NCBI RefSeq assembly: GCF_001717955.1
Contig: NZ_CP014168.1
Location: 3,627,501 to 3,691,500 of the forward strand
Direction of reading: 5' to 3'
DNA: 64,000 nt
Source: Sphingomonas panacis
GTDB lineage: Bacteria; Pseudomonadota; Alphaproteobacteria; Sphingomonadales; Sphingomonadaceae
How positions within the stretch are numbered: the first letter of the stretch is position 1; each line of letters opens with the position of its first letter. The notes beneath the pieces were generated by a model that saw nothing but the letters and a program-made list of their open reading frames with translations, made no database searches and was not told where the DNA came from. A program made the position numbers and the translations under genes. This document shows positions 46,561-55,346 of the stretch, piece by piece.

Positions 46561-47478
46561 ATGGGGGCTTTTCGACATCTGCTGGCGGCGGCGCTGCTGA
46601 CGGCCGCGGTGCCGGCGGTGGCGCAGGACGCGCGCATGACGCCGATGGCCGCGCCCGCCCAACCGGACGCGATCGCCCTCAAGACCGGCGGGGTGACGGG
46701 TTCGACCGCGCCGGAAGCGTGGTTCAGCCAATATGGCGTGGCGATGACGCGCAACGTCAGCACCGCGACGCTCACCCCGTTCCTGCCCGACCCGGCCAAG
46801 GCGACCGGCGCGGCGGTGATCGTCGCGCCCGGCGGTGGCTTCCTGATGCTGTCGATGGAGAATGAGGGCTGGCGCGTCGCCAAGGCGTTCGCCGCGCGGG
46901 GCGTGGCCGCGTTCGTGCTCAAATACCGGCTCAAGCCGACGCCCGCCGGCATGCCGCAGTTCGAACAGGCGGTGGGCGCGATGTTCGCAAGCGCAGGCCG
47001 CGCGGACTCGCGGCTCAAGCCAGCCGATGCGGTCGCGGGCCTGTCCGACCAGATCGCCGATGCGCGCGCCGCGTTCGCGCTGGTGCGGAGCCGCGCCGCC
47101 GAATGGCGAGTCGATCCGGCGCGGGTCGGGATGATCGGCTTTTCGGCGGGTGCGATGACCACAATGGCGGTGGCGCTGGCCGCGCCCGAGGTGAAGCCGG
47201 CCTTCATCGCGCCGATCTACGGGTCGATGGAAGCGGTGTCGGTGCCCGCCGATGCGCCGCCGATGTTCGCGGCCTTGGCGAGCGACGATCCGCTGTTCGC
47301 GCACAAGGGCTTCGGGCTGATCGATGCGTGGCAGAAGGCGAACCGTCCGGTCGAATTCCACCTGTACGAACATGGCGGCCACGGCTTCGGGCTCGGCAAG
47401 CAGGGCACCACCAGCACCGGCTGGTTCGAAGCGATGATGCAATGGCTGGAGACGGGCGGGCTGCTCGCGCGCCGGTGA
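46561..47478 (+). CDS. secreted alpha/beta-hydrolase, acetyl-xylan esterase-like
   Basis: 305 residues. Signal peptide MGAFRHLLAAALLTAAVPAV, then an alpha/beta hydrolase: oxyanion segment IVAPGGGFLMLSMENEGW, Ser elbow MIGFSAGAM, an Asp in ASDDPLF and His in EHGGHGFGLG. The compact form resembles esterases that remove acetyl groups from xylan or pectin. The Met at 46561 is preferred to 46546 because GAGGGGAAG lies about 6 bases ahead of it and the signal peptide begins there. Second gene of the esterase operon. Confidence 0.86.
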   Translation: MGAFRHLLAAALLTAAVPAVAQDARMTPMAAPAQPDAIALKTGGVTGSTAPEAWFSQYGVAMTRNVSTATLTPFLPDPAKATGAAVIVAPGGGFLMLSMENEGWRVAKAFAARGVAAFVLKYRLKPTPAGMPQFEQAVGAMFASAGRADSRLKPADAVAGLSDQIADARAAFALVRSRAAEWRVDPARVGMIGFSAGAMTTMAVALAAPEVKPAFIAPIYGSMEAVSVPADAPPMFAALASDDPLFAHKGFGLIDAWQKANRPVEFHLYEHGGHGFGLGKQGTTSTGWFEAMMQWLETGGLLARR

Positions 47479-47501
47479 ACAGGTCGAAAAGGAAGATGCG
47501 G

Positions 47502-48191
47502 ATGATACCGAAAGCGTTGCCGATCGCCACGGCGGTGGCGTGGCTGGCATTGGCGAGCGCGGCGGATGCCGACGCCCCCGCCCTGCCCAGCCTCGCGCCC
47601 TATTTTCAACCGGCGACCGGCGCGGCGAAGGCGCCTGATGCGGACGGCTTCCTTCAGCGCTGGTTGCTGCTCGAACCGATCGTCAAGCCGAACCGGAGCA
47701 ATTCGGGGTTCACCAACAGCTACGTCCGCACCGCGCTGACCACGCAATATTTCCCCGGCCAGTTCACCGCGCTTCCCAAGGACGGCGAGACGGTGAAAGG
47801 CGCCGCGCCGCTGCGCTGGCACGCCTTCGATGCTGTGCCGTTCGACGTGAAGCTGTTCACCTTCGCCGCCGCACTCGGCAAGCCAACCTATGGCGTGATC
47901 TTCAACGCGGTGACGGTGGTCCACAGCCCGCGCGAGATGAAGAACGTGCGGCTCGCGGTCGGGTCGAACGCGGCATCGATGTGGTGGCTCAACGGCACGG
48001 AGGCGGTGATGCTGTCGGGCGACAGGCGCATGGTGATGGACGACGTGCTCTCGCCCCGCCTGACGCTCGCCAAGGGCCGCAACGTGTTGCGCGGCGCGGT
48101 CATTAACGGCCCGGGCTTAAGCGATTTCTGCGTCCGCTTCCTTGATGAAGACGGCAAACCGATCCGCGACATCAGCGTGGACGTGAAGTGA
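47502..48191 (+). CDS. secreted beta-sandwich protein of unknown function
   Basis: 229 residues with signal peptide MIPKALPIATAVAWLALASA. The sequence alternates strands with aromatic turns (FLQRWLLLEPI, LRWHAFDA, SMWWLNGTEAVMLSGDRR, LTLAKGRNVLRGAVINGPG, SDFCVRFLDEDGKPI), which resembles the jelly-roll or PA14-like accessory modules attached to some acetyl-xylan esterases; here it is a free-standing gene. A carbohydrate-binding or accessory role beside the esterases is an inference. The Met at 47502 has GGAAG 6 bases upstream; another in-frame Met lies at 47496. Confidence 0.75.
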   Translation: MIPKALPIATAVAWLALASAADADAPALPSLAPYFQPATGAAKAPDADGFLQRWLLLEPIVKPNRSNSGFTNSYVRTALTTQYFPGQFTALPKDGETVKGAAPLRWHAFDAVPFDVKLFTFAAALGKPTYGVIFNAVTVVHSPREMKNVRLAVGSNAASMWWLNGTEAVMLSGDRRMVMDDVLSPRLTLAKGRNVLRGAVINGPGLSDFCVRFLDEDGKPIRDISVDVK

Positions 48192-48205
48192 TGGCTGGAG
48201 ACACG

Positions 48206-49654
48206 ATGAGGCATTTCGCCACCGCCGCAGCCGGCCTTGCGGCTTTGCTGTCGCTGCCCGGCACCGCGAGCGCGCAACTCGCGGGTGAGCCGTTCATCCA
48301 CGATCCCTCGACGATCATGGAATCGGAGGGCAAATATTACACGTTCGGCACGCGGGGCGGCGGGCTCGTCTCCGAGGATGGCTGGACGTGGCATAGCGGC
48401 GGCGAGCGGCCCGGCGGCGGACTTGCGCCCGACGTTATCAAGATCGGTGACCGCTATTATGTCGCCTACGCGGTCGGCGGGGGCGGCATGAACGGCGGCC
48501 ACGCCAGCAACATCAAGATGATGTGGACCAAGTCGCTCGATCCAAAATCGCCCGACTTCGGCTATCACGATGTCGGCGTGGTCGCCTCCACCGATGGCGT
48601 CGAGAATGCCGATGCGATCGACCCGGCCTTTCTCTTCGTCGATGGCCGGCTGTGGCTGAGCTACGGCACCTATTACGGGTTCATCCGCATCGTCGAGCTT
48701 GACCCGAAGACCGGTGCGCGCCTCGCCGGCAACCAGCCGGTCGATGTCGCGATCGACATGGAGGCGACCGCGCTGATGTACCGCGACGGCTGGTATTATC
48801 TGCTCGGCACGCACGGCACCTGCTGCGACGGGCCGAACTCCTCGTACAACATCCGCGTCGGCCGCGCGAAGAGCGTGACCGGGCCGTATCTCGACAATAT
48901 GGGCGTGCCGCTGCTCAAGGGCGGCGGCAAGCTGGTGATCGACGGGCGCGGGCGCACTTTCGGGCCGGGCCATTTCGGGCTGATCGATCTCGGCGGCGGC
49001 ATGGAGAAATTCTCGATGCACTATGAGGCGGACATGGACCGCAGCGGGCGCAGCGTGCTCGCGATCCAGCCTTTGCTGTGGCGTGACGGTTGGCCGCTTG
49101 CCGGGGACAACCTCAAGGCGGGCACTTACGAGATCAAGTCGGAGCGTAGCGGCAACGCGCTTCAGTTGAACGTCGATTTCGTTCGCATCGCGTTCGACCC
49201 GCGCAAGTCGTTCTTCGCAAAGCCGGACACGCCGATCGTCGCCATCCCCGACCAGGCGCTCGCCGAGGATCAGGCGACCTGGCCAAAAGACAAGATCGCG
49301 GTCGATCTTGGCGAATATATGATCCGCCCGCATCAACAATGGACGATTACGCCGGTGGCAGCGGCAGGCGGCTATTTCGGATCGCCCTATTACAAGATCG
49401 TCGTCGCCGGCACCGACCGCGCGCTGGCCGCGACACCCGACGACGAGGTCGTGACCGCCCCCATTTTCACCGGCGCGGCGGAGCAATTGTGGCGGATCGA
49501 CCAGCTTACCGACGGGTCGTACCGGATCACGCCGAAGCTGAAATCCGCGCGCCGTCGCGATGTCGCGCTCGTCGCGATCGGGGCGAGCACGCCGACGCTC
49601 GCCACCTTCGATCCGGCCAACGACGCCGGGCGGTGGACCTTCAAGGCGCCGTGA
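48206..49654 (+). CDS. secreted GH43 family enzyme, arabinanase-like, with C-terminal lectin-like module
   Basis: 482 residues. Signal peptide MRHFATAAAGLAALLSLPGT. The GH43 propeller shows the catalytic acids in FIHDPSTIM (Asp base), DAIDPAFLFV (Asp) and IDMEATALMY (Glu acid), with a TCCDG turn like that of endo-arabinanases. After about residue 310 a second domain with RPHQQWTITPV and EQLWRIDQLTDGSYRITP resembles a ricin-type beta-trefoil that binds sugar. It probably cuts arabinan or arabinoxylan outside the cytoplasm. The start at 48206 has GGAG 5-6 bases upstream. Confidence 0.87.
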   Translation: MRHFATAAAGLAALLSLPGTASAQLAGEPFIHDPSTIMESEGKYYTFGTRGGGLVSEDGWTWHSGGERPGGGLAPDVIKIGDRYYVAYAVGGGGMNGGHASNIKMMWTKSLDPKSPDFGYHDVGVVASTDGVENADAIDPAFLFVDGRLWLSYGTYYGFIRIVELDPKTGARLAGNQPVDVAIDMEATALMYRDGWYYLLGTHGTCCDGPNSSYNIRVGRAKSVTGPYLDNMGVPLLKGGGKLVIDGRGRTFGPGHFGLIDLGGGMEKFSMHYEADMDRSGRSVLAIQPLLWRDGWPLAGDNLKAGTYEIKSERSGNALQLNVDFVRIAFDPRKSFFAKPDTPIVAIPDQALAEDQATWPKDKIAVDLGEYMIRPHQQWTITPVAAAGGYFGSPYYKIVVAGTDRALAATPDDEVVTAPIFTGAAEQLWRIDQLTDGSYRITPKLKSARRRDVALVAIGASTPTLATFDPANDAGRWTFKAP

Positions 49655-49694
49655 CGCCACCCTTCCCGTCCATTGCCGTTTAGGAGCCGACCCG

Positions 49695-50771
49695 ATGAAC
49701 ACGCCTTCCCGTTTCCGGCCGAGAGCCTGGCACCTCGCGCTGGCGCTCGCCACCTGCGCGCCGTCGATCGCGCTTGCGCAGGTCACGACCAATCCGCCCC
49801 CGGCGGTTCCCAACGCGCCGCCGGTGACGATCGAGCATATCAAGGTGCATGCGCCCTCGATCGAGGGCAATCTCGAAGGCGAAACCGCTGACCGCGACGT
49901 GCTGGTGGTGCTGCCGCCGAGCTATGCCAAGTCGCCGAAGCGCCGCTATCCGGTCGTCTATGCGCTGCACGGCTATTCGATCGGCGCCGAACAGTGGAGC
50001 AAGGAAATCCATCTGACCGACGCGAGCGCCGGCGCGTTCGCCAAGGGCGCCAAGGAGATGATCCTCGTCCTGCCCGATTCGAAGACGGTGCATAACGGAT
50101 CGATGTATTCGAGTTCGGTGACGACCGGCGACTTCGAGACGTTCATCGCGCGCGACCTGATCGCCTATGTCGACGGGCATTATCGGACGATCGCTGACCG
50201 GCAGAGCCGCGGTCTCGCCGGGCATTCGATGGGCGGTTATGGCACCGCGCGCATCGGCATGAAGCATTCCGATATGTTCGGCGCGATCTACATGATGAGC
50301 CCGTGCTGCCTCTCGGCCCGCACCGCCGCGCCGGCCGATCCGCAGGCGGCGGCAACGCTCGAAGCGCTCAAATCTCCGGCGGAGTCGGCTAGCCTGCCGT
50401 TCATGCTGCGCGCGCAGCTTGCCGCCGCCGCCGCGTGGTCGCCCAACCCCAAGGCGCCGCCGCTGTACCTCGATTTGCCGACCAAGAACGGCGTCGCACA
50501 GCCGGACGTGCTGGCGAAATGGGCGGCAAACGCCCCGCTCGCCTTCGTCGACCAATATATCGGCAACCTGAAGCGCTACAGCGCGATCGCGATCGATGTC
50601 GGCGACCAAGACAGTCTGAAGGTGGATGCGGCCAAGCTCCACCAGATCCTCGACGACTACGGGGTCTCGAACAGCTTCACGATCTATTCGGGCACGCACA
50701 CCAGCAATGTCGCGACGCGCGTGCAGGAATTCGTGCTGCCGTTCTTCAGCCAACACCTCAAGAGCAAGTGA
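49695..50771 (+). CDS. secreted CE1-type esterase (feruloyl or acetyl-xylan esterase-like)
   Basis: 358 residues. Signal peptide (LALALATCAPSIALAQ), then an esterase D/antigen 85-like alpha/beta hydrolase: RRYPVVYALHGYSIG, the Ser elbow LAGHSMGGYG, Asp in DVGDQDSL and His in YSGTHTSNV. In glycan loci, such CE1 enzymes remove ferulate or acetate from xylan side chains. AGGAG lies about 8 bases before the ATG. Last gene of the operon that begins at 44881. Confidence 0.88.
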   Translation: MNTPSRFRPRAWHLALALATCAPSIALAQVTTNPPPAVPNAPPVTIEHIKVHAPSIEGNLEGETADRDVLVVLPPSYAKSPKRRYPVVYALHGYSIGAEQWSKEIHLTDASAGAFAKGAKEMILVLPDSKTVHNGSMYSSSVTTGDFETFIARDLIAYVDGHYRTIADRQSRGLAGHSMGGYGTARIGMKHSDMFGAIYMMSPCCLSARTAAPADPQAAATLEALKSPAESASLPFMLRAQLAAAAAWSPNPKAPPLYLDLPTKNGVAQPDVLAKWAANAPLAFVDQYIGNLKRYSAIAIDVGDQDSLKVDAAKLHQILDDYGVSNSFTIYSGTHTSNVATRVQEFVLPFFSQHLKSK

Positions 50772-50894
50772 CCGCGAGCGTGCGGGGCAGTACGAAGCCG
50801 GAATGGGAATAACGACGCGAGCGAGATCATTGCGGGCAGGTTGCGCGGTCTCCGGCCGCGCAGCCGCTTTGCCGGATAGCCGGGAAAATCCGTG

Positions 50895-52973
50895 ATGCAG
50901 GCACGAAACCTGTTGACGGCCGCGATCCGTCAGCACCAGGCCGGCCAGTTGGGTCAGGCCGAACAAGGCTATCGCGCGGTGCTCGCGCTCGAACCGCGCA
51001 ATGCCGATGCGCTGCATCTCCTCGGCGTGGTCGCGCATCAGCGGGGCCACAATGATGCAGCGCTCGATCTGATCGGGCGCGCGATCGGGCAGAATGCGCG
51101 TGTCGCCGCGTTTCACAACAATCATGGCAATGTGCTCGGCCAGCTTGGCCGGCATGCGGATGCTATCGCCGCCTATCGTCAGGCGATCCGGCTCCAGCCG
51201 GAGCATGCCGAGGCATATTCCAGCCTGGCCGGGCTGCTGTCGCAGCAGGGCGACGCGCAGGAAGCGCTTGCCGCGATCGATCGTGCGCTCGCGCTACGAC
51301 CGCGCGACGCCGGCAAACACGTCAACCGCGGCAACATCCTGCGCACGCTCGGCGCGGGCGACGCGGCGATCACCGCGTATCGGCGGGCGATCGAACTCGA
51401 CCCGGCGCTGGCGGCGGCGCACAACAATCTCGGTCTGGCGCTGACTGCGCGCGAAGAGGTCGAGCCTGCGCTGTCGTGCTATCGGCGCGCGATCACGCTC
51501 AAGCCCGATTATGTCGAGGCGTATGTCCATCTCGGCAATGCGCTTCAGGATCTGGGGCAATCTGGCGAGGCGGCGCTGGCATACCGGCAAGCGCTGGCGC
51601 TCCAGCCAGACCGGGCGGACGCGCGGCTGGCGCTGGCGATGAGCGCGATCCCGATCATGCCCGCGACGGAAGCGGCTGCGGCGGGAACGCCGCACGCGTT
51701 CGCTGGCGCCTTGGACGAACTGGCCCAGTGGGCGACAACGCATCCGCAAGCCGTGCGTGATGCGGCAGGACGCAACCAGCCGTTCTACCTCGCCTATCGT
51801 CCTGTGGACGTCACCGGCGCGTTGTGTCGCTATGGCGATCTCGTCGCCACGCCGCAGCCTTTCCTGGATCGCGGCGCGCGAGCCGGGCGGCTCCGCCTGC
51901 TGATCGTCAGCGCGCATGTGCGGGACCATCCGGTGTGGCGCGTCATCCTGCAGGGCTTGATGACCCATCTGGACCGAAGCCGCTTCGACGTTGCGCTGTT
52001 CCACACCGGCGCCCGCACCGACGCGCATACCGCATGGGCGGCGGCGAATGTCGATACGTTCGTCGGCGGCGAGCGGAACGTCGCGGCGTGGCGCGCGAAG
52101 ATCGTGGAGCACCGCCCCGACATCATCCTGTACCCGGAGGTCGGCATGGACCCGGTTACGGGCGCGCTGGCGAGCCAACGTCTGGCGGCGGTGCAGGCGG
52201 CTGCGTGGGGACATCCGATCACCACCGGCCTGCCGACGATCGATCTGTTCTTCAGCGGCGAGGCGCTGGAAGCGCTGGACGCCGAGCGCCACTATCGCGA
52301 GCGGCTGATACGCTTGCCACGCACCGGCGTCAGCATCGAATGGACAGCGGACCAAAGCGAGCCGTGGCGGGGGCCGGAGCGCGCGGCGGGCGTGGTTCGC
52401 TTCGCATTGTGCCAGCAGCCGATCAAGTTCGACCCCGCCGACGACGCGCTGCTGACTCGCATCGCCGAAGGCAGCGGCGCGTGCGAATTCTGGCTGGTCA
52501 TGCCGAACCGTCAGCAATGGGCGGGGAAACAGCTCGTCGCGCGGCTGCGGGACCGCTTCGCTGGGGCGGGGCTCGACCCCGATCGCTACATCAAGGTCGC
52601 GCCGTGGATGACGTCGCGCGCGTTCAACGGCTTTCTGGAGGCGATGGACGTGTATCTCGATTGTCCGGCCTTCTCGGGCTTCACGACCGCGTTGCAGGCG
52701 GTGCAGCGGGGATTGCCGATCGTAACGCTCGAAGGCCGCTTCCTGCGTCAGCGCATGGCCGCCGGGTTGCTCCGCGACATCGGCATGGCAGACGGGATCA
52801 CCCACACGCCCGACGACTATGTCGGGCGCGCGGTCACCTGGGCGAACGAGGCCCGGGATGCGGCGCGCTGGAGCAGATCGCGCGACCTGCTCCGAAGCGC
52901 CGCCAGCCGGGCGATGAGCGACCCTGAACCGATGCTGCGGCTTCAGGATGTGCTTGTCGCCGCCGCCAATTAG
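50895..52973 (+). CDS. TPR protein with GT41/O-GlcNAc-transferase-like domain
   Basis: 692 residues. Residues 1-235 are about seven TPR units (for example AHNNLGLALTAREEVEPALS). From about 330 the protein follows the C-terminal half of GT41 O-GlcNAc transferases/SPINDLY: RLLIVSAHVRDHPVW, then CQQPIKFDPADDALLTRIA, and MDVYLDCPAFSGFTTALQAV with GLPIVTLEGRFLRQRMAAGLL, which holds the UDP-sugar site of the family. No signal peptide. Bacterial members glycosylate proteins or are encoded beside polysaccharide genes. It starts 123 bases after the esterase operon, with a weak ribosome site, and its stop overlaps the alpha-galactosidase stop on the other strand. Confidence 0.85.
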   Translation: MQARNLLTAAIRQHQAGQLGQAEQGYRAVLALEPRNADALHLLGVVAHQRGHNDAALDLIGRAIGQNARVAAFHNNHGNVLGQLGRHADAIAAYRQAIRLQPEHAEAYSSLAGLLSQQGDAQEALAAIDRALALRPRDAGKHVNRGNILRTLGAGDAAITAYRRAIELDPALAAAHNNLGLALTAREEVEPALSCYRRAITLKPDYVEAYVHLGNALQDLGQSGEAALAYRQALALQPDRADARLALAMSAIPIMPATEAAAAGTPHAFAGALDELAQWATTHPQAVRDAAGRNQPFYLAYRPVDVTGALCRYGDLVATPQPFLDRGARAGRLRLLIVSAHVRDHPVWRVILQGLMTHLDRSRFDVALFHTGARTDAHTAWAAANVDTFVGGERNVAAWRAKIVEHRPDIILYPEVGMDPVTGALASQRLAAVQAAAWGHPITTGLPTIDLFFSGEALEALDAERHYRERLIRLPRTGVSIEWTADQSEPWRGPERAAGVVRFALCQQPIKFDPADDALLTRIAEGSGACEFWLVMPNRQQWAGKQLVARLRDRFAGAGLDPDRYIKVAPWMTSRAFNGFLEAMDVYLDCPAFSGFTTALQAVQRGLPIVTLEGRFLRQRMAAGLLRDIGMADGITHTPDDYVGRAVTWANEARDAARWSRSRDLLRSAASRAMSDPEPMLRLQDVLVAAAN

Positions 52974-54868
52974 CGGGACAGCAACGCCGCTTCGCCCCAT
53001 GTCACCGGCAGCGTCGCGGGATCGGCCACGGGCGCGCGCGCGACAAGTTCGATGATCTTGACGCCCGACACGTCGGCGGTGAGCTGCTGCCCGGCATCGC
53101 CCCATTTGAGCGACCTGCTGGTCGCGAGGGGCTTGCCGTCGCCATACACCGTGAACGTCACGGCACTCCGATCGCGCGCCGAATCGTTGACGCCGACCGT
53201 GGCGGTGAAGCGGCGATAGCTTTGGTTGCGTACCTCCAGCCGCGAATTGGCCAGCACGCCGACGCCGGTGTCGAAGGTCTTGCCGGCGATCCGCAGCGCC
53301 TCGCCATAGGGGGCGCTATCGGCCTGCGCGCCGCCCCAGCCGGCGTAGATCGGGCGCTCGCCGCTGCCCTTGGTGCCCTGCCATCCCGAGGCCGAACGGT
53401 GGATCATGGGATCGGGCGCCGGTTCGACGACGCCGTCGACCGCCGGATTGACGTTGCCGGGCTGTTCGGAAAGATACAGGCCGTCTGCCAGCACGCGAGC
53501 GCCGCGCGCCTTGAACATCAACGTCTGATGCGGTTCGAGGTGGAGCTTGACCATGCCCCGGAAGCTTTGCTGCTTGCCGCTCCACAGGTCGGCCAGCGCG
53601 ATGTCGGCATCATCCCGGAACTTCATCTGCGCGGCGGTCAGATCGACGTCGATCGGCGCCGCACTCCGGTTGAAGATCGCGACCGCCTTGTCGCCGGTGC
53701 TGAGCGTCTTGACGAACGTCTGGACCTCGTCGCTGTCGAATGCGACCACTGCCTGATGCCCGGCGGGGTCTTGATCGACCGCGATCACATCAGCGTTGCC
53801 GAACACGTCGAGCAGCGCTTTCGGCGCCTGCCGCAAGTCCATGCCGATCATCAACGGCGCGTCGATCATCGCCCACATCGAAAGGTGCGAACGCGCTTCG
53901 GTGATATGGTTCGCGTCGAAATCGCCCTTGCCGATGTACAGCATGTCGGGGTCGTTCCAGGAACCCGGATGCGCGTAGAAGGCGCGCTTGGCGGCACTGT
54001 CGAAGTTGGTGAGCATCCGGCCCCAGCTCGGATTGATGTCGTCGCTGGTGCGTGAGAGGCTGCCGAAATCCTTCCCCCAGGCGCGGACGTTGCCCGCGCC
54101 CCAGATGCACAGCGACAGCAGGAAGTCGCCATCGGGGTTGCTGCGGACCAGCGCTGCGTTGATCTGGCGGAACTCCGCCTGAACTGCGGGAATATCCGAG
54201 CGTGCGACAGAGTCCATGTCGAGCAGCGGCTTGAGTTCGCGGTACGCGCCCGATTTCACCTTTTCGCTGTCGGCACCATAAGCGCGCAGCCCGCAGCCAT
54301 CGACCTTGATGAAGTCAAAACCCCATGCGGAGAAGAACAGGGCGATGTCCTGATCGACATGCCCGTACAACCCGACTTCGCGTTCCAGCACTGTGCCTTT
54401 GGGCAGATCGGTGTCGTCGGGCGAATAGGCTTGCGAACAGGTGTTGCGGCCAAGATCCGAATAGATGCCGACCTTGAGGCCCATCGCATGCACCCGATCG
54501 GTGAACGGCCGGAAGGTGGGGAGATCGGCACCCACCACGGCGGAGGGGAAGCGCGCGGTGCGGATGACGAGATTGCCGTCGGTCAGGCGCCGCTTGATTG
54601 CCCAGCCATCGTCAATGTTGACGTAGCGATAGCCTTTGCGCGCCAGCCCGCTGTCGACCAGCGCTTGCGCCGAACCGATAATCTTGGTCTCGTCGATATC
54701 CGTGGCGAAGGCGTTCCAGCTACTCCAGCCCATCGGCGGGGTTTGCGCGTGGCCGGACGTATAGGCCGACCAGCGGCCGGTCGGCGCCAGCGGATCGGCA
54801 TTGGCCTGCGCCGTGAAACCGGCAAGCACCGCCGCCACCGCGAGCGTCGTACCGAGAAACCTCTTCAT
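52970..54868 (-). CDS. GH27 alpha-galactosidase with NPCBM domain, secreted
   Basis: 632 residues. Signal peptide MKRFLGTTLAVAAVLAGFTA. The GH27 barrel is clear: TPPMGWSSWNAF, YRYVNIDDGW, the nucleophile Asp in FIKVDGCG and the acid/base Asp in RTSDDINPSW, then the C-terminal antiparallel domain. Residues about 475-632 form an NPCBM-like module (SGWQGTKGSGERPI, GKTFDTGVGVLANSRLEV). It removes terminal alpha-galactose (or beta-L-arabinopyranose, a known GH27 side activity) from plant oligosaccharides. A LacI-type palindrome lies 80 bases upstream. Confidence 0.94.
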   Translation of the reverse strand: MKRFLGTTLAVAAVLAGFTAQANADPLAPTGRWSAYTSGHAQTPPMGWSSWNAFATDIDETKIIGSAQALVDSGLARKGYRYVNIDDGWAIKRRLTDGNLVIRTARFPSAVVGADLPTFRPFTDRVHAMGLKVGIYSDLGRNTCSQAYSPDDTDLPKGTVLEREVGLYGHVDQDIALFFSAWGFDFIKVDGCGLRAYGADSEKVKSGAYRELKPLLDMDSVARSDIPAVQAEFRQINAALVRSNPDGDFLLSLCIWGAGNVRAWGKDFGSLSRTSDDINPSWGRMLTNFDSAAKRAFYAHPGSWNDPDMLYIGKGDFDANHITEARSHLSMWAMIDAPLMIGMDLRQAPKALLDVFGNADVIAVDQDPAGHQAVVAFDSDEVQTFVKTLSTGDKAVAIFNRSAAPIDVDLTAAQMKFRDDADIALADLWSGKQQSFRGMVKLHLEPHQTLMFKARGARVLADGLYLSEQPGNVNPAVDGVVEPAPDPMIHRSASGWQGTKGSGERPIYAGWGGAQADSAPYGEALRIAGKTFDTGVGVLANSRLEVRNQSYRRFTATVGVNDSARDRSAVTFTVYGDGKPLATSRSLKWGDAGQQLTADVSGVKIIELVARAPVADPATLPVTWGEAALLSR

Positions 54869-55346
54869 CCTGCCATCCTCCCGTTCTCCCGACCCCGAAT
54901 CCGTGATCGTTTGTCGCCGCCGACGCTTAGCAGCGGCTCGATCAGACTGTTAGCGCTACCGCACACATATCTTCAACGCTGGCTCAGGAAAAATTCTCGC
55001 AAAGTTCAATTCGTAAGCGCGCCGGTTCGCAACGGACCGCGCAAATGCATGTTGATTGGGCCGACAGCCCAACACGATCGCGGCGCACGGTCCGTGCAAG
55101 AAGACTTGGGTCGCGCTGAGTTGGGATCGGTGCGCGATATCCCGTCGGATGCCGTGAAACTCTTAGACCGGAAGGTCACTTCGCGGACCTAAATCCGCGA
55201 TATGGTTGTCGCGCACGTACCTTGAAGATAAACCACACGCTAACATTTGCGTTACGGCAAAACATTGGACATAAGAGGAAGGTTCCAAATGAACGTCTTT
55301 CCTGCAGCGCGCGTATATCGCCGCTCGATCACACGGACATATTGTC
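54869..55346. other. divergent intergenic region between alpha-galactosidase and MucR
   Basis: 478 bases without a convincing gene. It holds the LacI-type site at 54948 near the galactosidase and, nearer MucR, AT-richer DNA (55200-55300) that probably carries the mucR promoter; MucR genes are usually autoregulated through AT-rich sites. Confidence 0.5.
54948..54961. promoter_or_regulatory. LacI-type operator candidate of the alpha-galactosidase gene
   Basis: TGTTAGCGCTACCG has a perfect 8-bp core TAGCGCTA and extends to GTTAGCGCTACC, a shape typical of LacI-family operators in Alphaproteobacteria. It differs from the GTTAACGTAAACAT sites, so a different repressor, not encoded here, is implied. 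Confidence 0.55.

Noticed and set aside
44713..47550. A 945-codon minus-strand frame opposite the esterases
   Set aside because: Shadow of two clear alpha/beta hydrolases; no recognisable motif.
47888..49870. A 660-codon minus-strand frame opposite GH43
   Set aside because: Shadow of the GH43 gene, no domain.
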